NCBI RefSeq assembly: GCF_029335315.1
Contig: NZ_JARJLT010000184.1
Coordinates: 1 to 46,618 of the forward strand
DNA from: Pseudomonas citronellolis
GTDB taxonomy: Bacteria; Pseudomonadota; Gammaproteobacteria; Pseudomonadales; Pseudomonadaceae
Direction: 5' to 3'
Length of the DNA: 46,618 bases
In this document: positions 42,158 through 46,618 of the stretch, piece after piece
Position numbering within the stretch: the stretch's first letter is position 1
Layout of the letters: each line of letters starts with the position of its first letter
Made by a program: the position numbers and the translations under genes
The notes under the pieces: model-generated
Database searches by the model: none
What the model was told of the DNA's origin: nothing
The model's input: only the letters and a program-made list of their open reading frames with translations

Positions 42158-42958
42158 ATGAACGCCAACGAATCCCTGCTGCAGGCCAGCCAGTACCTGC
42201 AGGAACTGCAGCGCTACTGGTGGCCGTTCTGCCGGATCATGGCGCTGCTGGCCCTGGCCCCGGTGCTCAACCACAAGTCGCTGCCCAACCACGCGCGCAT
42301 CCTCCTGGCGCTGAGCCTGACCCTGGCCCTGGGCGCCGCCCTGCCCCGCCCGCCGCAGATCGACGCACTGTCGCCGGCCGGCATCCTCGCCAGCATCGAG
42401 CAGATTGCCGTGGGCGCGGTGCTCGGCCTGACCCTGCAGCTGGTGTTCGTGGTGTTCAGCCTGATCGGCGAGATCGTCTCGACGCAGATGGGCATGAGCA
42501 TGGCGCGCTACAACGACCCGGTGAACGGGGTGTCGTCGTCCTCGGTGGTCGGCCAGCTGTACTTCCTGCTGCTGGCCCTGCTGTTCCTCGCCAGCGACGG
42601 CCACCTGCTGGTGGTCAGCGTGCTGTACCAGAGCTTCAGCTACTGGCCGGTGGGCGGCGGCCTGGCCTACGCCGGCTTCGCCACGCTGATCTACGCCATG
42701 GCCTGGGTGCTCTCGGCGGCCACCCTGGTCAGCCTGCCGCTGGCCTTCTGCATGTTCCTCGTGCAGTTCTGCTTCGGCCTGCTCAACCGCATCTCGCCGG
42801 CGATGAACCTGTTCTCCCTGGGCTTCCCCATGGCCATCCTCACCGGCCTGGCGTGCATCCGCCTGACCCTGCCGGACCTGCCCGACACTTACCTGCAACT
42901 CACCCGCGAGCTGCTCGACAACCTCGGCCACCTGCTGCGGGGCGCCAGCCATGGCTGA
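42158..42958 (+). CDS. fliR: Flagellar export gate protein FliR
   Basis: 266 aa, about six membrane segments. Conserved MALLALAPVLNHKSLPNHARILLALSL, IGEIVSTQMGMSMARYNDP and PAMNLFSLGFPMAIL motifs. It completes the FliPQR gate. The last codons overlap the flhB start by 8 nt. Confidence 0.95.
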   Translation: MNANESLLQASQYLQELQRYWWPFCRIMALLALAPVLNHKSLPNHARILLALSLTLALGAALPRPPQIDALSPAGILASIEQIAVGAVLGLTLQLVFVVFSLIGEIVSTQMGMSMARYNDPVNGVSSSSVVGQLYFLLLALLFLASDGHLLVVSVLYQSFSYWPVGGGLAYAGFATLIYAMAWVLSAATLVSLPLAFCMFLVQFCFGLLNRISPAMNLFSLGFPMAILTGLACIRLTLPDLPDTYLQLTRELLDNLGHLLRGASHG

Positions 42959-44093
42959 ACAGGGCGGTTCCCAGGAGAAAACGGAAGAGGCCAGCGCCCA
43001 CAAGCTGCAGAAAAGCCGGCAGCAGGGCCAGGTGCCGCGCTCCCGCGACCTCGCCGGCACCGTCGCGCTGCTGTGCACCCTGCTGGTGCTCAAGGCCTGC
43101 GTCGGGCGCTTCTTCGACGGCCTGGCCGAGAGCTTCCGCTTCGCCTACCTGGACCTGAACCACAGCGAGGTCGGTCTGGAAGACCTGGCGCTGATCGTCG
43201 GCCAGCACATCTGGCTGATCGTCCAGCTGCTCCTGCCGCTGCTGATCACCCCGCTGCTGGTGGTGGTGTTCGGCATGGTCCCGGGCGGCTGGATCTTCGC
43301 CTCGGCGAACCTGGCGTTCAAGGCCAGCAAGCTCAACCCGATCGCGGGCCTGGCGAAGATGTTCTCGGCGCAGAACCTCACCGAGCTGCTCAAGTCGCTG
43401 CTGAAGATGGCGCTGCTGCTGACCGTGGCCTGGTACCTGTTGCTGGACTCGCTGCCGCGCCTGATCGCCCTCGAACGCAGCGACATCCGCAGCGCCATCG
43501 GCGGCTCGCTGGGCCTGCTGTTCGACACCCTGATCGGCCTGCTCACGGTGTTCATCTTCTTCTCCCTGCTGGACATCCCGCTGCAACGCTTCCTGTTCCT
43601 CAAGCGCATGCGCATGACCAAGCAGGAGCGCCGCGAAGAGCACAAGAACCAGGAAGGCCGCCCGGAAGTGAAGGCGCGCATCCGCCAGGTGCAGCGGCAG
43701 ATGCTGCAACGCCAGATCAACCGCGTGCTGCCCAAGGCCGACGTGGTGCTGACCAACCCGACGCACTTCGCCGTGGCGCTGAAATACGACCCGAAGAAGG
43801 CCCAGGCCCCCTACGTGCTGGCGCGCGGCATGGACGAAATGGCCCTGTACATCCGCCAGATGGCCGCCAAGCACGACCTTGAAGTGCTGGAGCTGCCGCC
43901 GCTGACCCGCGCCATCTACTTCAGCACCCAGGTCAACCAGCAGATTCCCGCCGGCCTCTACACCGCCGTGGCCCACGTGCTGACCTACATCCTGCAATTG
44001 CGCGCGTTCCGCCAGGGGCGCCGGCAACGCAGGCCGGAACTCGCCAAACACCTCCCCATCCCCGACAGCCTGGCAAGCAGAGGCCAACCATGA
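42951..44093 (+). CDS. flhB: Flagellar export specificity-switch protein FlhB
   Basis: 380 aa. N-terminal EKTEEASAHKLQKSRQQGQVPRSRDL, four membrane segments (~35-210), then the cytoplasmic domain with the self-cleaving NPTH at 269-272 (VVLTNPTHFAVALKYDP). It changes export from hook to filament proteins when FliK signals. It overlaps flhA by 4 nt. Confidence 0.96.
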   Translation: MAEQGGSQEKTEEASAHKLQKSRQQGQVPRSRDLAGTVALLCTLLVLKACVGRFFDGLAESFRFAYLDLNHSEVGLEDLALIVGQHIWLIVQLLLPLLITPLLVVVFGMVPGGWIFASANLAFKASKLNPIAGLAKMFSAQNLTELLKSLLKMALLLTVAWYLLLDSLPRLIALERSDIRSAIGGSLGLLFDTLIGLLTVFIFFSLLDIPLQRFLFLKRMRMTKQERREEHKNQEGRPEVKARIRQVQRQMLQRQINRVLPKADVVLTNPTHFAVALKYDPKKAQAPYVLARGMDEMALYIRQMAAKHDLEVLELPPLTRAIYFSTQVNQQIPAGLYTAVAHVLTYILQLRAFRQGRRQRRPELAKHLPIPDSLASRGQP

Positions 44094-46186
44094 ATTTCCT
44101 CGAGCAGCTCCTGCCGACGTTGCGCAGCGGGCGGATCGGCATCCCGCTGGTCATCCTCTCCATCCTCGCGATGATCATCCTGCCGCTGCCGCCGCTGCTG
44201 CTGGACGTGCTCTTCACCTTCAACATCGGCATCGCCCTGCTGGTGCTGATGGTCAGCGTGTCCTCGCGCAGCCCGCTGGACTTCTCGCTGCTGCCGACCG
44301 TGGTGCTGGTCACCACCCTGCTGCGGCTGTCGCTGAACGTGGCCTCCTCGCGGGTGGTGCTGCTCGACGGCCACACCGGCTCGGGCGCCGCCGGCAAGGT
44401 GATCGAATCCTTCGGCCACGTGGTCATCGGCGGCAACTTCATCGTCGGCCTGATCGTCTTCGTGATCCTCACCATCATCAACTTCATGGTGATCACCAAG
44501 GGCGGCGAGCGCATCTCCGAGGTCACCGCGCGCTTCACCCTGGACGCCCTGCCCGGCAAGCAGATGGCCATCGACGCCGACCTCAACGCCGGCCTGATCG
44601 ACCAGGCCGAAGCCAAGCGCCGGCGCGCCGAAGTGGCCAAGGAAGCCGACTTCTACGGGGCCATGGACGGCGCCAGCAAGTTCGTTCGCGGCGACGCCAT
44701 CGCCGGTATCCTGATCCTGCTGATCAACCTGTTCGGCGGTGTCGCCATCGGCGTGTTCGTCTACGCCATGGCCGGCGGCGACGCCTTCCGCCAGTACGCC
44801 CTGCTGACCATCGGCGACGGCCTGGCCGCGCAGATTCCCGGCCTGCTGCTGTCCACCGCGGCGGCGATCATCATCACCCGGGTCAACGAGTCGGCCGAGA
44901 TCACCGCGCTGGTGCGCAAGCAGATGCTCGCCTCGCCGTCGCTGCTGTACACCGTGGCCGGCATCGTCAGCGTGCTGGCGATAGTCCCGGGCATGCCGCA
45001 CCTGGCGTTCTTCAGCTTCGCCGCGCTGATCGCCTTCGTCGCCTGGCGCGTGTCGCAAAGCGAGGCGCCGAGCGAAGCGCAGGACCTGGAGCAGGTCGAG
45101 GCGATCGGCAAGGCCATGGACCAGGAGCGCGCGCAGAACCTCGGCTGGGAAGACATCCCGCTGGTCGAGCGGCTGTCCATCTCGCTGGGCTACAAGCTGG
45201 TCGGCCTGGTCAACGACGCCGGCGGCGCGCCGCTGGTGCAGCGCGTGCGCGGGGTGCGCCAGACGCTGTCGGAGAGCCTGGGCTTCCTGCTCCCGGAAAT
45301 CCACATCCGCGACAGCCTGCGTCTGAAGGCCTCGCAGTACAGCATCCACATCAGCGGCGAGCGCATCGACGGCGCCGAGTTGCACGCCGACCGCCTGATG
45401 GCGATTCCCTCGGCGGAACTCTACGGCGAGATCGACGGCATCCTCGGCCACGACCCGGCCTACCGCATGCCGGTGGTGTGGATTCGCCCGGAAGACAAGC
45501 CGCGCGCGCTCAACCTGGGCTACCAGGTGATCGACTGCGCCAGCGTGATCGCCACCCACCTGAACAAGGTGATCCGCGAGCACCTGCCGGAAGTCTTCAA
45601 GCACGACGACGTCGAACACCTGATGCAGCGCCTTGCGGCCCAGGCGCCGAAGCTCGCCGAGCACCTGCGCGCGCAGCTGAGCTTCAGCCTGCAGCACCGC
45701 GTGTACCGCCAGCTGCTGCAGGAACAGGTGCCGCTGCGCGACCTGGTGAGCATCGCCACCACCCTGGTGGAAGCCGCCGAAACCACCAAGGACCCGGTGC
45801 TGCTGGCCTCCGACGTGCGCTACGCGCTGCGCCGCAGCATCGTTTCGAGCATCGCCGGCGAGCGCGGCGAACTCTCCGTGTTCATCCTCGAAAACGGCCT
45901 GGAGAACACCCTGCTCAGCGCCCTGGCCATCGCCCAGCAGGCCGGCCCGGTGAGCCTGGACAACATCCCGGTGGAGCCCAACCTGCTCAACCAGCTGCAG
46001 AACACCATGCCGGTGGTGAAGGAAAAGCTGCGCAAGGAAGGCCACCCGCCGATCCTCACCGTGATGCCGCAGCTGCGCCCGCTGCTCGCCCGCTATGCAC
46101 GGGTCTTCAGCCCGGGGCTGCACGTGCTGTCGCAGAACGAAATCCCCGAGCGGGTGGCGGTGAACGTGCTCGGTACTCTTGGTTAG
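44090..46186 (+). CDS. flhA: Flagellar export gate protein FlhA
   Basis: 698 aa, full length. Eight N-terminal membrane segments to ~residue 320, with the FHIPEP signature (ERISEVTARFTLDALPGKQMAIDADLNAG, ~142-170). The cytoplasmic domain docks chaperone-substrate complexes (LEQVEAIGKAMDQERAQNLGWEDIPLVERL onward). Last gene of the fliM operon, converging on the PilZ gene. Confidence 0.97.
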   Translation: MNFLEQLLPTLRSGRIGIPLVILSILAMIILPLPPLLLDVLFTFNIGIALLVLMVSVSSRSPLDFSLLPTVVLVTTLLRLSLNVASSRVVLLDGHTGSGAAGKVIESFGHVVIGGNFIVGLIVFVILTIINFMVITKGGERISEVTARFTLDALPGKQMAIDADLNAGLIDQAEAKRRRAEVAKEADFYGAMDGASKFVRGDAIAGILILLINLFGGVAIGVFVYAMAGGDAFRQYALLTIGDGLAAQIPGLLLSTAAAIIITRVNESAEITALVRKQMLASPSLLYTVAGIVSVLAIVPGMPHLAFFSFAALIAFVAWRVSQSEAPSEAQDLEQVEAIGKAMDQERAQNLGWEDIPLVERLSISLGYKLVGLVNDAGGAPLVQRVRGVRQTLSESLGFLLPEIHIRDSLRLKASQYSIHISGERIDGAELHADRLMAIPSAELYGEIDGILGHDPAYRMPVVWIRPEDKPRALNLGYQVIDCASVIATHLNKVIREHLPEVFKHDDVEHLMQRLAAQAPKLAEHLRAQLSFSLQHRVYRQLLQEQVPLRDLVSIATTLVEAAETTKDPVLLASDVRYALRRSIVSSIAGERGELSVFILENGLENTLLSALAIAQQAGPVSLDNIPVEPNLLNQLQNTMPVVKEKLRKEGHPPILTVMPQLRPLLARYARVFSPGLHVLSQNEIPERVAVNVLGTLG

Positions 46187-46212
46187 AGCTGCGGCTGCGG
46201 CTGCGGCCGGGC

Positions 46213-46560
46213 TCAGCCGGGCGTCGGGCTGCGTCGCCCGGCGCGCAGCTCGGTCATCAGCTCGTTGTAGGAAACCGAAGGCTGGTCCAGCGCCAGGCCA
46301 GCCTCGTACTGCCCGGTCTGGGCATTCTCGCCGGACCACACGCAGCGCACCCGCACCTCGGCCTCGCGCATGCGGTCCTCGCGATCGCGCATGCGCAGGC
46401 GCAGCTCCAGCACGCTCTCCGCCTCCAGCAGCAGGTCGCAGCGAATCTTCAGGCCGCTCTCCGACAGGTCGGCGACATAGCCCAGCAGCTTGCCACTGGC
46501 GGCGTCCAGCACGCGGATGCGGAACATGGAACGGAATACGATACGGTTGTGCTGACGCAT
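46213..46560 (-). CDS. PilZ domain protein (c-di-GMP receptor, YcgR-like small form)
   Basis: 115 aa from ATG 46560 (AGGT upstream); longer frames to 46593 lack ribosome sites. The c-di-GMP motif is present: RQHNR (RxxxR) at residues 2-6 and DLSESG (D/N-x-S-x-x-G) about 28 residues later. The rest is a PilZ beta barrel (LELRLRMRD; VRVRCVWSGENAQTGQYEAGLALD). A single PilZ domain next to a flagellar cluster suggests a motor brake or regulator acting on this flagellum, which is inference. A GTCGCC element like that at flagellin/flgM lies 36 bp upstream. Confidence 0.85.
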   Translation of the reverse strand: MRQHNRIVFRSMFRIRVLDAASGKLLGYVADLSESGLKIRCDLLLEAESVLELRLRMRDREDRMREAEVRVRCVWSGENAQTGQYEAGLALDQPSVSYNELMTELRAGRRSPTPG

Positions 46561-46595
46561 ACCCGACCTCATCGTGCAGGGGATTTGAAACACAA

Positions 46596-46601
46596 GGCGA
46601 C
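46596..46601 (-). promoter_or_regulatory. Possible late-class -10 element of the PilZ gene
   Basis: GTCGCC followed by TTG on the minus strand, matching the -10 part of the flagellin/flgM promoters. The -35 position would fall beyond the window edge, so it cannot be confirmed. Confidence 0.3.
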
Positions 46602-46618
46602 CGGGACGCGGAGAAAAT

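Noticed and set aside
46187-46212. GGCTGC repeats after flhA
   Set aside because: Only about three short units with no T-run; too short to call a terminator or contingency repeat.
43985-46339. 784-codon minus-strand open frame opposite flhA
   Set aside because: Shadow of flhA; His/Asp/Gln-rich with no domain.

Overview
The window looks like chromosomal DNA from a high-GC Pseudomonas (probably near the P. aeruginosa/citronellolis/nitroreducens groups). The GC content is very high, there are two families of Pseudomonas-type REP palindromes, a small protein of the kind that Pseudomonas annotations call 'tryptophan synthase subunit beta-like', and a perfect Anr/FNR box upstream of a tandem universal stress protein. 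Species is an inference.

About 42 kb (4.29-46.56 kb) is a nearly complete flagellar system of the secondary/lateral (Laf, Flag-2) type and not the usual polar Pseudomonas cluster. It has its own lafK-like sigma54 activator, its own FliA-family sigma factor, a motA/motB (lafT/lafU) stator at the end of the late operon, and a ToxR-like membrane regulator beside the flagellin. No flhF, fleN, fleSR, fliO or che genes are present.

Layout. (1) 1-4.2 kb, flanking genes: a partial universal stress protein, an agmatinase-family hydrolase divergent from a LysR regulator, a secreted HExxH metallopeptidase-like protein, and the small conserved protein. (2) 4.3-14.7 kb, minus strand: flgB-C-D-E-F-G-H-I-J-K-L plus a LafW-like gene; flgA diverges. 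(3) 15.7-22.1 kb, minus strand: a four-gene flagellin glycosylation-type operon (large multidomain glycosyltransferase, DegT aminotransferase, ATP-grasp ligase, hexapeptide acyltransferase). (4) 22.4-24.8 kb, plus strand: flagellin, a ToxR-like regulator and a ToxS-like partner. (5) 24.9-31.2 kb, minus strand: fliD-fliS-fliT-like-fliK-fliL-sigma28-motA-motB. (6) 31.7-39.4 kb, minus strand: lafK-fliE-F-G-H-I-J, then flgM-flgN. (7) 39.9-46.2 kb, plus strand: fliM-N-P-Q-R-flhB-flhA, converging on a PilZ gene.

Two regulatory codes can be read directly. A 17-bp palindrome CGGAAA-N5-TTTCCG occurs upstream of flgB, of the glycosyltransferase operon and of fliD. Each copy lies about 94-117 bp upstream of a good sigma54 -24/-12 promoter, so it is a strong candidate for the LafK enhancer site. 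A second element, TTAA followed 20 bp later (start to start) by GTCGCC, precedes flagellin, flgM and fliM. It is probably the promoter type read by the local FliA-like sigma factor. This places flagellin glycosylation in the same sigma54 class as rod/hook and cap genes, with flagellin and anti-sigma in the late class.

Other unusual points: FlgJ carries a lytic-transglycosylase (SLT) domain, FliM lacks the N-terminal CheY-binding peptide while FliN starts with a similar motif, and flgA seems to have the operator inside its signal-peptide codons.
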